A stretch of DNA of 64,000 bases from Platerodrilus igneus (GCA_036346225.1 JARFIW010001670.1:6448001-6512000), one strand, 5' to 3'. Shown: positions 11,555 to 25,294, numbered from the stretch's first letter. Notes: a model not told the origin generated them from the letters alone. Made by a program: numbers and translations.

Positions 11555-11586
11555 AGTTCAGATTTGAGCGGTGTTTAGTCTGGTTG
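11555..11586 (+). promoter_or_regulatory. Possible Inr/DPE core promoter
   Basis: ACAGTTC with the putative +1 A at 11555 resembles the arthropod initiator (TCAKTY), with one mismatch upstream of the CA. GGTTG lies exactly at +28 to +32 (11582-11586) and matches the downstream promoter element consensus RGWYV. No TATA box is evident. The spacing fits a DPE-type promoter and would give a 5' untranslated region of 190 nt before the ATG at 11745. Both motifs are short, so this is suggestive only. Confidence 0.35.
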
Positions 11587-11744
11587 ACGGTGATCCTCCC
11601 TTGAATATACGTTTACACCGATTCCGCGATTTACACCGACTAAATTTGAAAAAAATAAGGATTATTCTGTGTGTGTTATTGGTGGTTAAGTGATTTTTAG
11701 TTGAGTTCAGTGCGGTCGGTTTTTGTGTTTTATTTGAACGTAAA

Positions 11745-11867
11745 ATGGAGCAGCGGTTTTTGGAAATTTGTATTTATTTGGGGTTGATTTTCGGGATTGT
11801 ATGTGCGGAACAAGAAATTGGTAGTCCGTTAAGGGTAGCGCAGTGTCGTGCTACTTGTCTTGAAAAG
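11745..11867 (+). CDS. Candidate host gene first coding exon with signal peptide (anosmin-1/KAL1-like?)
   Basis: The 123-nt exon encodes 41 residues from an ATG in a reasonable context (GTAAAATGG) and ends at a strong splice donor, AAG|GTAAGT, in phase 0. Residues 1-21 form a signal peptide: a short N-region (MEQRF), the hydrophobic run ICIYLGLIFGIV, and a CA cleavage site before EQEIG. The mature start carries two cysteines in LRVAQCRATCLEK. This pattern of a secreted protein beginning with a Cys-x3-Cys motif resembles the N-terminal cysteine-rich region of anosmin-1, an extracellular FN3/WAP matrix protein. The resemblance is only about a dozen residues, so the name is tentative. The sequence has fewer T runs than its surroundings and sits behind a promoter-like patch. 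I did not find a second exon in the window; the following intron would be long and full of transposons. Confidence 0.6.
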
Positions 11868-12299
11868 GTAAGTCGACGCTTTATTTATTTGTTTAGTTAG
11901 CAAGAACGAATGTTGCGACGCGACGGTCAAAAATTTGACTGTTAAAAATTAACACCCATTTTTATCCTTTAGCCGTACTCGAATATCCTTTTGTTTAATA
12001 GGAATAATCCGTCTTCAGAAAACAAGCTTAAAGGTACTTTCAGACTTTTGGAAGTAACAAACCGCGAAAGGTGGTAATAACAAGGACGGAGAGATAACGC
12101 TTGGATAAGCTTAAGGCAATGTCCTTCCTCTCTGTAAACATAAAAACTATTTCAGAACATGAACTACTTTAATTAATTACGACCGCGCTATTAAAATAAG
12201 CATGCCTAAAAATAATCCCATTTTTTATAACAAAAACACTATTAAATCAGAAACAGTGTTTCGTGTACATCGAGCTTTAATCCTATATAAAAATTCCTG

Positions 12300-14100
12300 A
12301 ACACTCTAATTGTAATTTTAAATCAATAAGCTTGAAGGTTTATTGCACTCTTTGCTTTTATTGCCTATCTAATGTATAGTAAGGTATTGTGGGTTTTGTT
12401 CAATGGGTTGCCTATTATTCGAATCTCCTATTTTTCGGCTGTCGGAAGCCATAAATTATTACAATTGGTTAGTCATCTAAATCCGAAAGGCGTATACCTG
12501 TTGTATCGTCACGAAACTATCACACCCAAAACAAATACGCCTATAGTTGAAATATAGATTAAATGTTTTTCCGTAAACCTGTTAAACCATGATTTTTCCC
12601 TACGTATTACTGCACAAAAAATTTGCACGAAACGCAGATATTTCCTGTTATTGATATAATCTTTGTTTATTACATTATTGATTCCTCCCGAGGCTTTGGT
12701 TGAAAAATTGTTCTTCAGTAACCGGTTAACTGACATAGTATTAAGTTTATGACGCAATTGTTTTAACTACTGTTTCCAGTGCGATGTTTTTGCTTAGATT
12801 TCTTTCTCAAAATTCGATATTTTGATCGATAAGTCAAATTTTGCTAACGTCCTATCTAGTTCACTAGTAATGGCAATACAAAAGAAAATCCCTTGCTATG
12901 TATTTTCCGGCGCCTTTTTTTTGGGTATCGGAACAACTTCTCCATAATTGAAAACCAATGCGTATAACGCGCTAAAATATGAAAAACGACCCTGGGTTTT
13001 CTTCTATCTGATCTTTTTAACCTACAGTAGGCTGTTCTCGCCCAAAATTATAGTTTTACAATATTTACCACCTCCTAAATCCATAAACCCCACCGGGTTT
13101 TTATATAAATCGATAAAAGCTCCCAGAGATCGTCGGACAGTTGAAAAGCACGGTCTTCTTGTAATTCCAGGAAGAAGCAGCTGATAACTACCTTTTAATA
13201 AATATTAGTTGGTGTTTTTAATGACAAATAGCGCATGGTTTAACGAAGCAACTCTTCTTTTTTGCGTAATTTTGGAATAACAATCTGAACCAATGCGAAA
13301 CTCTAAGTTACGCCAAAACGCGTTATCTTTTGTGAAGAAGCCCAGGTAAATATACTGTAATTCAGATCAATAATTTTTGAAATAACACGGGGTAATTTAA
13401 TTTTGTGGTTTTCGAGAACGTTTAAAATTTTGTTGTAGCTGAGGGTTAGGTACCGCGGAACAAAAAAGTAACACCCTTATGCTTATAAAACCACACGGGG
13501 TAATAATTCGTACTCTTTCACTTAAATAAAATAATGTTAAACAACCAAAAGTGACTCCAAATTTTGGGTATCACTTTTGATTACCAATTTACTCAAAATA
13601 TTAGCGCTGTGGCAAAATTTGAGTTACGGCATTTAAAGAAACTACGGAAACATCAACTAAGCGTATAGAAATAAGCACATTCTTATTATTTCTCAGAAAA
13701 ACCTCGATTTTATTATTTTGGCCCTTTTGTAGAAAATGTACTCTTTTTTTCCTAAAAAATACTTATAATAGGTTTTCAAAAATTTCGACTCATTTGTACC
13801 TATCATATTTTCTACAAATTTTTACTAGCGTCGAAGTTTGCAATACCGTATTGTCACTTGGTCAACAAAAGGTGCGTCAATCTGTTTCCTTCGTAGCTAC
13901 GTTGAGTCTCTTCTTTCTACTGTATTCTTTCAAGCATATTACAATATAACTTTTTGCATTTGGCGACCACTTTTGCGTTTTTTTCTATCGGCGGATCTAG
14001 GACACCTTTAAAGACTGCGGGATTCAAAAACAAATTTTGAGTTTTGGTAAAAACTGTTAGCTACAAAGTCAAAAACATATTTTGTTTATAAAACGTTCTT
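12300..14100. repeat. Duplicated block Y, copy 1
   Basis: Non-coding sequence related in the same orientation to 31240-33200. Clear matches include AATTTTAAATC, then GAAGGTTTATT, at 12315-12345 against 31283-31313. CGGAAGCCATAAATTATT at 12445-12462 also matches (31411-31428), as do the blocks around 13500-13640 and 13780-14060. Similarity is roughly 70-80 percent in the best stretches. No ORF is shared, so it is probably a diverged segmental or transposon-derived duplication. Confidence 0.6.
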
Positions 14101-14559
14101 CGATCTCTTTCAGAGATAGATACAAAAGGTGAATTTGACTAATATATAAAGAAAACCATTTTTGTCGAAATTGAACAAACCAAGCTGCTTTATTTATCGT
14201 CTGAAAAACAAAAGTCCTAGGCCCTTAATTTTTTTTCCACCACTTTTACGAACTGGCGGACTCGAATCAATAACCCTCCTTACAAAAAAATAGCTTATAT
14301 ATTTATTTACACCCACCTTGTCTGTTGTAGGTTCGTATTAAACTAACATTTCTCTGTTTCGAGAATTTTGAATACAAATTTAAATTTTAATCAATTTACG
14401 AAATTGGAGCGTAATGACTTGGGCAGAAGAAAAAAAGGAAATGAAGTTTATTTTAGGTGGCAATTGATTTATCGAATAAAACATGACGTCGATCTAAACC
14501 GAGCGATTCGGAGTATCCACGATTTCGTAAGACCACAATAGCAAACTAATGATTTGAAA

Positions 14560-15250
14560 ACTGATCATCATTTAACAGAAACTTAGATTTAAAACTAATC
14601 TAGAATAATAGCATCTTAGTGATCTGGTGTTATTGTGACTAATTTTGGTTGTTGAGCGTTTTAGGCTGTAGAAATACAGAGCACAAAGTATTCGGGCCGA
14701 AAACAAAATATCTTTCACAAAATTGTTGGCTTATAGAACATTCTGGATTTATCCTAATTGTAATTAGGGGAACAAGTAGAATTGAGGCTCCAGCCAAAAA
14801 TGAAACCTGACAACTTAAAACTTCGTGAATGTACTTCTTCAGTTCCAGTAAAGCGAGCTCAGAAATATGCGTTACAAATCCAAAAACATTCAAGCAATTG
14901 TGCATACTACTGCTATCATCGGACTGCACCCTTGGAAAAAATGGTTTTCCTCGATTTCACTAGTCATTAAAAAATCGGTTTTCCACCGACAAATCGTTCT
15001 TGGTTTGGTGCCTTCTTCATGGTTTCGAAGTTCTAAAATAATTCGTAATTTTAACAATTGAAAAATTCAAGATCAAGCGTTCTTAAGAGTGAAAGATGAA
15101 AGGAAAATATAGTAGGTGTATTTTGAATTCGGTCCATTCATTTATAAATTGAAGTAAAAGATGTAGGCCGATTTGGTCTTATTAAGTTACAGAAATAGCG
15201 ATACCATAAACCCACAGGTGCCCGCTATTCACCAGAACAAACTAATATGA
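14560..15250. repeat. Duplicated block X, copy 1, with empty mariner site
   Basis: Related to sequence flanking the split mariner (17540-17609 and 30443-30910). The string AATTGTTGGCTTATAGAACATTCT at 14721-14744 corresponds to AATTGTTGGCTTCTA | TAGAATGCTGT, the two sides of the mariner. The TA at 14734-14735 is therefore the unoccupied target. Further matches run to TAAGTTACAGAAATAGC near 15185 (TAAGTTACAGAAATAGT near 30862). Confidence 0.65.
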
Positions 15251-17539
15251 CTATTGTTTCTAGTATTATGTTGTAACGTGCAATTTTAGCCTCAGAAAAT
15301 CTAGCAGGTAATCCATATACAAACGCCGTGAAGTACCTCGCCAAAAACGATGTGTTGCGATAAAGTACCAAAAACCTTGACAGTAACAAAAGAATGGTCG
15401 CCGATTAATTCACTGGAAAAGGTGATTGGCGTAAGTGTTGAAGAGGCTGCTGGAACCCTATCGTGTAGAAAATACCACTCTTAATCGAGAATTTTCTTGG
15501 ATGCTACCTAATCTCCAAATACGAGGTCTCCCAACCTAGGAAAAACACCAAAAGGAATAACAAGAGGATGTGAAAACCCGAGATCAGGAAAGTGCTTCTG
15601 GCCTAGTACTCTGAGAAGGAATAATCGAGTACACTTGTACTAAAACCAACCTAAAAACGTTAACAATAAAGACACTAGCCTATTTAAAAACTGTCAGCTG
15701 AAAAGAATGTTTCCAAAATCAAATGTGGAGTTACCTGAATATTAATCGCATCTTTAGTGTTTAATGCGCGGGATAATTTTATATATCGACTTACCTCCGC
15801 GTCATTCTATTGTTCTATAAATGTCGTTCCTGCTCTTCTACGAAGTGGACTGTAAGGCGATTTATTGGACGTGTTACGTTTGCATTTTCTCGGTGTTTTT
15901 TAGAGCTTATCACAAAAAATTACATTCGGCGCCACTAAGGACTTAACCCACGTTACCGAACCGAACCAACAACCATTTCCTTCTATGTCTATGAGTAAAT
16001 GTCTGTCACTACCCCTTTAGTCCAACTTAATTTCCATCGGCACAAAGGAGGTTAATGACGGGTTATAACAGGACAAGGGATGCCAGCTTTACTATTTGAT
16101 TTACAACTATGAATTTACAAAAACTTAAAATTAAACCCGAAAACGTGCAACAAAGAGACCAATCATCTAGGTACTTGCAATATATTTTTTACATTGAGGC
16201 TGGAACTATTTACCTTCATAGCAGTTGTAAAAAAACACCCATATAGGAAATTCTTTACTCTACTAAACAATTATGTTTTTATCACTTCTTAAATAAAAAA
16301 TCAAGTAGATCAAAAATGACTTTGCTTAATGGAATACGTTTTCGACGAACAAAGTTACTTTTTAAGTTACTAAACTAATAACAAGAAAGTACGAAAGATC
16401 AGTTTATAAGTTCATACAGTTAAAAAAAGTTTATTCGTTTACAGTTCATGTGTTATAGTTTTAGAAGTTTTATCATAAATATCTGGCGTAATTGGGCTGT
16501 ATATACCTTTAGAAACAACTAAAATCAATGATGTTCATTCTAAGCAGCTCCTACAGAAATTGTAGGACCTCGTTAAAAAGTTTTGTTCTTAATTAGGGTG
16601 CTTTTTTCTAACTGTCCCTAAATTAAAAGTAACCAACCTGATGGGATATTACTTCAAACTTCATTCATTAATTACTTTACACAGTGATAATGTGACCACT
16701 CAGTTTTGTAACTATCAACGGTAATGCCGAAGTGCTCAAAAAAATAACTTTCCTCTATAAAACGATTCAAACTTACCTTCAACGGAATTTCAACAAATAA
16801 GTTAAGACGGCAAATCGAACTTACTACTGTCGTTTTCCTCTATCATATATAATATTATCTAACTGAAACATTAACTGGTATCAACGAAGGAGCTTTTCCA
16901 TTTTCTGCATCAGCATAATGTCACGTGTAAATTCTCTCCGTTCCAAGACGATGAGGTCATAGGCGCCTACGTGATACATTATTAAACAAAACAAATGAAT
17001 CCTAAAACTCTACTAACTTAGAATACAAAGCAACGGTGATATCATTATTAACTTTAATAACCACCATGATGAAATGTACAACCTTTGAATACGAACAATG
17101 TAAAATGCAAAAATAAGCCTTTTTTTTAGAAAGTATTGCATGAAGTGTCAGAGGAATAAAGATATGCAGTGCTATTTACGTGGAACTAGCCTATGAAATA
17201 AAAGCGCAGGCCAATTTGGACCGGGAGCTTCGCAATGTCTCGGAAAGATCACATTTGCACAGTATGGCGCATTGCGTTATAATTCTAAGTTTTGGCAGTC
17301 GTGAAGGGTGGTTTTTGGTTAAAAACGTGTATGCTTCTTATTGTATATCCTATATTTAATCGAATTATTTGATTTGATCTCTTTTTTTAGTTTACCAGCA
17401 ACTCCGTTTTAATTTGGTACCTCCGTAATTAAAAATGAACAGAACTTGCTCTGGTTCTAGCTCTTCAACAAAATTATAATGCAAAGCTAATCAAAAACAT
17501 CTTATTTGTGAACTACCAATGTATTCTCCGGTTTTAGGG
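15251..17539. other. Gene-free intron-like or intergenic stretch
   Basis: No coding signal. A short piece near 17190-17230 (TGAAATAAAAGCGCAGGCC) resembles the block X motif at 15155 and 30832, suggesting a further decayed copy of that repeat. Confidence 0.4.
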
Positions 17540-17782
17540 AATATGGTCACATATTGGAGTCGAAAATACGTAGCACACAAAACATTTTTCCGGGAATTGT
17601 TGGCTTCTATTTGGTGTACAAAAAAGGTCTGACCTTTAGATTTCATACAACCGAAACCACAATTTAAAATTCATTAGTTTTCCCGCTCTTTTACGGTTTT
17701 ACACCGTTGACATTTGGTCTTTGAAAATACTTTGCGGTTTGACGTTTGATGCACATAACCTGCAAAATCAGTAGTATTCACG

Positions 17783-18615
17783 ATGACAATAACAAAAGAG
17801 CATATTCGATTTTCCATCCACTCCGCGTTTCATCTGAAGAAAAATGCTGCTGAAGCCACTAAATGATTTGTGCTGCATATGGAGAGAAGGCTGCAAGTCA
17901 TGCTACGTGTCAAAGGTGGTATCAAAAATTTCGCCAAGGAGATTTCAGTCTTGAAGATGAACCGCGTGCTGGACGCCCTCAAAAGATTGAAACGGACGAA
18001 CTGCAAGCATTGTTGGATATAAAAGGAGCTTGCACAGCAGCTTGGCATTAAGCAGCAAGCCATTTCCACACGTTTACATGCAATGGGAAAAGTTTAGAAG
18101 GAAGGCAGATGGATTCTGCATGCACTGTCCGAAGACAACAAAAATCGAGGGCGTGACACCGCACTCACTTTGCTTTCATGGTTCTGGAAAAAGGTTTTTT
18201 TGCACCAAATCATTACAGGCGATGAAAAGTGGAAACTTTATATTAACCCGAAGCGTAAAAAATCATGGATTGACCCTGGTCAACCTTCGACATCGACTCC
18301 AAAGCCCAATATCCACGTCAAGAAAGTTTTGCTCTGCATATGGTGGGTTTGGAAAGGTGTATTGTATTACGAGTTGTTACAGCTGGGTAAAACAATTACG
18401 GCAGACCGCTATCAGCAACAATTGACCAATTTGAGCGATGCATTTGAAGAAATGAGACCATTTACTAGCAAGGACCGTCGTATAACGTGATACTGCTTCG
18501 TAACAACATGTCCCGAGCCACATGCTGCAAAGTGAACTCAGGACCATATCTCTGCGCTTGAGAGCTATCTCCGGCAGACGCGATTATAGCCCAGATTACG
18601 CTTCGATTATACCAA
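17783..18615 (+). pseudogene. Mariner transposase, N-terminal and catalytic part
   Basis: The start ATG at 17783 gives MTITKEHIRFSIHSAFHLKK, the usual mariner N-terminus. The helix-turn-helix region (TCQRWYQKFRQGDFSLEDEP), the linker GRPQKIETDELQALLD, and the first catalytic Asp in ITGDEKWKLY follow. Next come KSWIDPGQPSTSTPKPNIH and CIWWVWKGVLYYELL. The second Asp region reads RNN where HDN is expected, so that catalytic residue is mutated. The third (YSPDYA) lies just before the insertion point. Frame changes occur near 17860, 18050 and 18490. It is non-functional, and its remainder is at 30192-30391. Confidence 0.9.
18610..18615. repeat. 6-bp target-site duplication (left), TACCAA
   Basis: TACCAA directly precedes the left terminus of the 11.57-kb element and is repeated exactly after the right terminus at 30186-30191. 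Confidence 0.9.
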
Positions 18616-21600
18616 AGTAGTGTATTTATGGTGATAATCGAACCCCATCATATCCACCAGCGATTGCCTCAAGGTTTCACACATACTGGCATCGCACGAA
18701 TTTACATGTAAACCCACTATAAACCCGTCCTTATTGTTTAGAGAAATCGTCTCCACATGAATCTCCTCCAAATTGTGACCTCACATTGTGAGTTTTACAA
18801 CCATTTAACCATTAAAATTTTATAACCTACATCCACTTAACTTACCCATTGACATTTAAACCACCACACGACGCAAACCGTATCATTACACCGATTTGGT
18901 CATTCCAATTATTGATTCGCAAGTTTCTCAGCATACCGCAATTTCAGAATTTTTGCAGATAACGTCACCATCTCCACAAGGAGTCTACCCGCATTTTAAG
19001 ATTTTTACCCATGTAGCGACTTTCGTCGAGCGACCTGTAAACATTTTCTGCAGTCATGCGATACACTTGTTATGCTCTAAGAATTTTACGATATACTGCG
19101 CAATCTGTAAACGCAAGATTTGAAATCACCAACGTACCAACTGCAAATTCAGTTGAACTACCGCACATTTAAACGTCCGCAATCTTCTAACATTTTGCTC
19201 ATTGCATAACATCAGCATAACCATCAGCCCATTAAGCATTGTTTTTCTCGACCTACACAATATGCATCTTATCAGATACAACGCTACCTTGTTTGGTATC
19301 CAACTTCAGCACTACCTTACGAACTTTTCATCAGGCATACTCGACAATCATGCGTTAGCAACATTTTTATCCATATTGCAACCAAATCCCCAATCGCGAC
19401 ATACAACCCAGATTTTAAGATTTCTTACCTGTAGCACTTTTGAGCGTTCTTATAAAATTTTTTATCATGCGATACATCTTGTTAGCTTAGAATTTTAGCA
19501 GAATTCGAATCTGCAAACAGATTTGAACATCGGACCACCCTGTCAAATCATATATCCCTCCCTGCGAGAGTCATCAATCTTGAACTCGCATCCATTTAAC
19601 AACATACCAACATTCCAGAGTTTAAACCATCCAATACCGTTAATCAATCTTATTAAATTTCAGTTTACGCAAACTTTCAATTTGTCCAGATTCAAGCTCA
19701 TCCTTCTACCCAAGACATTAACCGTAACAAAGACATTTTAACTTTCGCTGTTAAATCCTTAAACATACGTTTTCAAAGCAAACTTTTTCAGTACATGTAC
19801 AGACATCATTGTCAGACCATATTTAATCCAACGATCATCCACTAAACACTGACTTTCAAAACCACGCAATTGTATCTAAACGTCAGGCAGAATTTTCATC
19901 ACGGTCTGATACACAATTTACAGCCAACACTAATTATCTGCAACGGTTTGCACTTCATTGCAATACCACTGCGACACTGATCATTTGACTAGACCTTTAT
20001 TTAAAACACTTTCAGCAACTTTACCTTTAAACCGATATGTACTGTTTACAAATTCCATCTATAATCAGACATTTTCACTAAGTCGACAGTTTAAACTTTT
20101 GTAAGATCGCATTTCTAACATCACCAAGTGCTTAAATCTATTACATTTTCAACTACAGATTTACTTGATCATCGTATTAACATTCAAATATTCTGCTACA
20201 ACGCACGCTTAGCGATCAACCGAACGCATGTTTAGAGATTTGCAGAATTTAAAATGTAGATCATTAAACCACGTACAATTTCCGTTACAACCACGATTAA
20301 GTACACCAGCATTCGTCATGCTGTCTAAAGAGAACTCACCATACAGCGATCATTCATCACACATTGTTCTCCAAACGCCCGTACGATGCACAATGCCAGC
20401 ACTTTACGACGTATCGCATATGTAATCTCAACATTTATAATCAATAAACGTATTTCTGACATTCAAAAGAACACTCAGCCGCCATATCCATTGTGAACCA
20501 TGCAAGATCAGTCCTTTTATGCGTAGACCATACGGTTATTCAATTACGCAGCTGTAACGCATTTACATCCGTTAGTCGTACGATCTCTTTATTGTGCTAG
20601 GCAGGGTTTACATTTCGCAATGCATATGTTATCGACAATCGCATTCGTTCTACAGAGCCTTAACGCAGCACTATCTTATGACATCCGTGCTGATCCTTCT
20701 TCGAGGTATTTCAAAACCGCAATCCCAGTTCAAGACTTGCTACGATCGGTATCATCAACGCGACGGATATTACCAGTTTGTCGAGCTTTGACATTCCTCC
20801 TGGTAAAGTAACTACAGTCGCATTTAAAAACGTTTCAGGACCATTTAGTACAAAACAAACCCACTAAGCATTTGTTAAACTTGCAATCACTAACTAAAGA
20901 GTTTATCCCCCCTGCTTTATGTCCATAATGCAAACCGAAGGTTTCCGAAGAACCCAATAATGATTGCGGGAACTAAATGATGTCATACCTTGCTGCTCGT
21001 CAATACATTTAGCGCTAATGCATCACCTGGTTCGCTTTGTCCATGCTGCGAATGCCGTTAGTAAAACACCGGAAAACGTCTTCCATGTTATACGGATCGC
21101 GTGCATATTAAAAATCCAAAGGGTGGTAGCACAATTGTGTGCAAGTCGTGCTGTAGAAGATGCAGTGCTACTATAACCAAAAACACTTTAAACCATTACT
21201 AAGAAAATACCAACTTGTTGTCTACAGGATACTTACAACAATTTAATTTTAAATAACTTCTACGTCATACTTTAGGAAATGATAGCTTGAATATTTTCCA
21301 AATGAATCACCAAGGAAGTTATAACGGATTAATTCCCTTATTTCCATTTTACGACCGTTAATTATGTTGAATTTAATTTGTCCTTCGATTGTAAACTAAC
21401 ATATTTAACAAAATGCGTTTATAATGATACCTCCGCTAGTATTTTAATTGCTGAAATATTCTTTTTATGTTGGCGATGAAACCCTTTTTAATTTATCAAT
21501 AACTTTTGCAAATTAAATTTTGTTGTAGGCTTTTACATTTCCATACGTGGCACGATGATTTTAGAACGGAATTGATATCCTCAAATAAAATAGATGAGTG

Positions 21601-22180
21601 CAATTCCATTCCCAAAGGTAGAAAAACCGGTCAATACCATAAATCACCCTACCTTTGTAATTCCAAACATTTCAAGAAATGGGCTGAAATTTTTAAACTC
21701 CAGGACTTAAGTATCATTAAATCGGCTACGCGTAAATAAATATTTTGCAGCAATGTAAACAAACCCTTTTGGTAGATTTTATCTGAAAAATAGCCCTTTT
21801 ATGCTAGGGCCTAAGCACATCCATATTTTTTAAAGAGAATCGCAACTTTTGTGGTTAATTAAATTTTGTTAGTAGCTTTAATTTGTTTTTAAAATTATAG
21901 CGATAACCATTTGTTATTCAAGAACCACAAACGCCCTCTTTTTAATCAAACCTATGGGTTCAATAACACTACGACTTCTACATTTGTTAAACAAAACACG
22001 GTTGCATTGTGGCGAAAGAGTTTTGGATTACGATTACCAATTTACCAGTTAAGATTTTATTTGTCCACGAAACTACTTTTCTAAACCAATTAATAATCGT
22101 TTTAAGGTCAATTTACATTACCAAGAGGGCAGTAATGAAATTTAATTTCTTATTGAGAATCTTATTTCCCACCCAGTGAC
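18616..22180 (+). repeat. Left inverted arm of the giant element
   Basis: Pairs in inverted order with 26220-30185. Checked landmarks include the outer 16 bp (identical) and ACCCACTATAAA near 18715 / 30095. The zinc-finger start is near 20844 / 27907. CTTCTACGTCATACTTTAGG sits near 21259, with its inverse at 27444. ATTAATAATCG near 22087 also has an inverse near 26330. Overall identity is moderate, perhaps 70-75 percent with many indels, so the arms have diverged for a long time. The plus strand of this arm is visibly richer in C than in G. A tandem duplication with about 419-bp offset (18993 and 19412) lies near the outer end. Confidence 0.8.
20560..20844 (-). pseudogene. Left-arm relic of the zinc-finger gene
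   Basis: The reverse complement starts at an ATG (complement at 20842-20844) and shows the same nucleotides as the right-arm gene, including ACGTTTTTAAATGCGA and ACTTTACCAGGAGGA. It is too eroded to translate as a zinc finger. It shows that this gene lies within the inverted arms rather than the unique core. Confidence 0.45.
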
Positions 22181-22867
22181 CACCTTTGAGGAAGTGTGTA
22201 CCGTTTTAATTATTATTTATTCAAGTACTCAAATGCCCTAATTATTTTATTTTATTTTTTTAGGGTTTAATATTTGTTAATTAATCATTTCAACTAGACA
22301 CCACACCTAATCTGAACACGCCTATTGTTGTTAACAGCACGTCAGCAACAGCCATTCACAAGCATGTTTCCGCATTGATTCACACCAACCTTAAATTCGT
22401 CTCAGCCACATTTGAATCATTAACGAATGCACAGCTTCAAGCAGCCAATGTGACACCGTTTAATTCACAAATTGTGCACCGATCCTCGATCCTAACCGCA
22501 CAGTGACGCAGTATCGTCAACACATATCAACTATCATCGCAATCCCACAATCTATTCACACGCGGACCATCATTCACTTGCTCACCACACACGTCATGAC
22601 AAGACCTCGTTCAATCGTATTCACCAAACCATATCAGAACATTTTCACCACATTCGACAATCAACTTTAGCAACAACATCCTAGCAGAGCACCAGCAGCC
22701 GACAACAATTCAAATCCACCTTTCACAGCCAACGCACACATTTTTTTAATGACACCAACCACATAAACTTACATGCACAGTGTTACATGCGCGCCTCATA
22801 CAATGTTCGAAAAGTCACAATCACATACGAATTTAGTTCATATGAGATCACACCGTTGGTATGAGTC

Positions 22868-22957
22868 ATTGGTCGTGGTCATGTGGTCATGTGGTCAATG
22901 GTCATATGTCATGCATGGTCATACCCATTGGTCATATGGTCATGTGGTCATACAGTG
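22868..22957. repeat. GGTCATGT-type minisatellite
   Basis: About ten degenerate copies of an 8-9-bp unit (GGTCATGT, GGTCATAT) in the core of the giant element. Confidence 0.8.
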
Positions 22958-25294
22958 TCGGCGCTGGCAGCTCATTAATTTTCCTTATCTAACATCACAT
23001 ATATCCGGTATATGTCGATGCGAAAACTCGGCTTAGGTCGGATAACAACATATTCGACTATCTTCGGCAATATACGTCCCACTCTGTAGAATACATAAGA
23101 GAACAATTTTTTCGTATTCAATTTAGTATTCGATAGTAGCTAGAACGGTAAACATGAGCGTCTCAAAGGTGATTAACGTTTCTCAACTTCTGGGAATAAA
23201 GTGAAACCGACAAATGAGCGATTTGGATTATGGCTGTTGACAGAAAATATGTGCAACAATAATCTGGTAACAGATATTGGTAATATTTGTTATGTCGAAG
23301 GCGAACAGATGCTGACTGGTGGACTACACACACCAATTACAGAACCATTTTGTGACAATATAATGTTGGTTAAAAATTTGCGACCTTTCTGACGCCAAAA
23401 AATGTAAACAAAAAGGAGTTTGACCTAAAAAGAAATTTGTGGTGGATTTAAAGCTAACAGAAATTTAACCGATATTGATTACGCTAGGCAGGTGTTAAAG
23501 TCAGATACCGATTTTCTGGAAACACATTAATAATGGTCAATAGTAAAAAATTATCGGAAAGAATACCCGAATGCATACAAAATCAAAATCCTTATGTGAA
23601 AATCAATTGACCAGCGACTAGTTGGAACTTATTAGGAACTACCAGTATATTGCGAATGAAAGATTATTTCGATTTTTGACAGAATTCCCAAGATTTTGCG
23701 GGTATCTTTAGCAATGGTTTATTATTTAACAAAACCATAACTTTTGCTATAAGAATACGAAGAAAAGTGTAAATTATATTAAACGAAAACTTAGGAATTG
23801 ATTGTTTAAATGTAACAAAATGCAAAATTTAAGTTAAAAATTTTTGCAATAACAATCCTGGTTAATAAAAACTTGGCAAATACAGATTTTTAAACGTTTC
23901 CAAGTAGTTAACGGAAACATTTGCGTTATTTGAAAGAATTTTACGCATATGAACGACAATTAAAATCCATTGAACAAGCATGGGAAGGGTGTAAACCTTA
24001 AAATGATTTAACGTTATTGGAAACCGTAGGTATATCCTAAGCGCAACCGGATACCACTCAAAATTGGAAGTAGGAAATACAAAATAGGCTTTTAGTTTTA
24101 ATAACCTGTACAGTACTGTATTGGGGAATGGTAATAAAAGAAATTGAGGGCTTAGATTAAGTTGTGAAAACCAAAATAAAGGAAAACTTGATAAAGTTGG
24201 CTTTCGGTTTATTTTAACTATTTACCCGTAAATATTTGGAGATGATGATGAACAGCCAAATAAAATAAAATCTTACACAAGCTAATTAAGATGCTAGACA
24301 TTAACACATTCAACTACCAAATTCCCAAGAAATAGCATTCGGAATTGGGATTATGATCCCTAACATTGCCCAGAGGTTGTTCCAACGCAAATTTGGTAGT
24401 AAACTCTATTCCGTTTAGATAAAGGAATTCCCCATTTTTCATACTGTAATGGAAGGAAAAACAACTAATTAGAGAAGGATCAAAAAGGAAAATTAAACAT
24501 GGAAAACACTGGACAATACCTAACATAAAAGATTTAACAAAGAACATCTTTTAAAATAGGATAATTAAAAGATTTTATTTGTCGAATGGATTCTAGATAA
24601 TCGGATGTACAGCTTATGCATTTGTTTAAAAAGATTTAGTTATTAGACGTTCTTGCGAAAAGGATGGTCAAATCCATACTTTTAAAAGTATTCTAAACGT
24701 TTTATCAAAATGGCATAACAAGCGATAAGGAATCGGGTTTCGAATCTTTACACCACCAAAGGGTTCCGTAAAATTGTATATTTGCCTAGAAAAACCTTTC
24801 GGATATTTAAAACCAGGGTCTTACAACCATAACAACCTATATTCCCAAAATGGGGATATGCAACTAGAAGGTGTTTAGGAGAAAGGTTTTCCAAACCACA
24901 GAAGATCGTCAAGCTAACAAGATAGTATCAGGAATTTGGAAAGCTGCGATTAAAAGATTGTCAAAGCTGCAAGAATTACAGAAGGAATGGTCTGGTTTTG
25001 GCTGAATAAAGCTTAAATATAGGAAATTGGTACATTTTACAATTCGAAAACCTGAGGACTATATAAACTATTGGTTAAAAAGGAAAAGGCTTGGGATCGA
25101 TTTAAATTTGAATGCGAATAAAATTGATAAAATTAAAGCCATCAACATAAAATAAAGGACTGTTTCTTGTTAATTTTATTAAAATTAAGTTTAATTGGTC
25201 ATGCTTTTATTTTTTAATTTTGTTATTATAATGTCACAAAAACTTGTTATAATTTATAACATTACTTATTGTATAAAATGTGAGTTATTCCAAA

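Noticed and set aside
20228..21176. Several ORFs of 63-70 residues in the left arm
   Set aside because: The equivalent frames are not conserved in the inverted right arm, so they are unlikely to be real proteins.
24314..24547. 77-residue minus-strand ORF as a Polinton gene
   Set aside because: Hydrophobic, Phe-rich composition from AT-rich DNA and no recognised motif.
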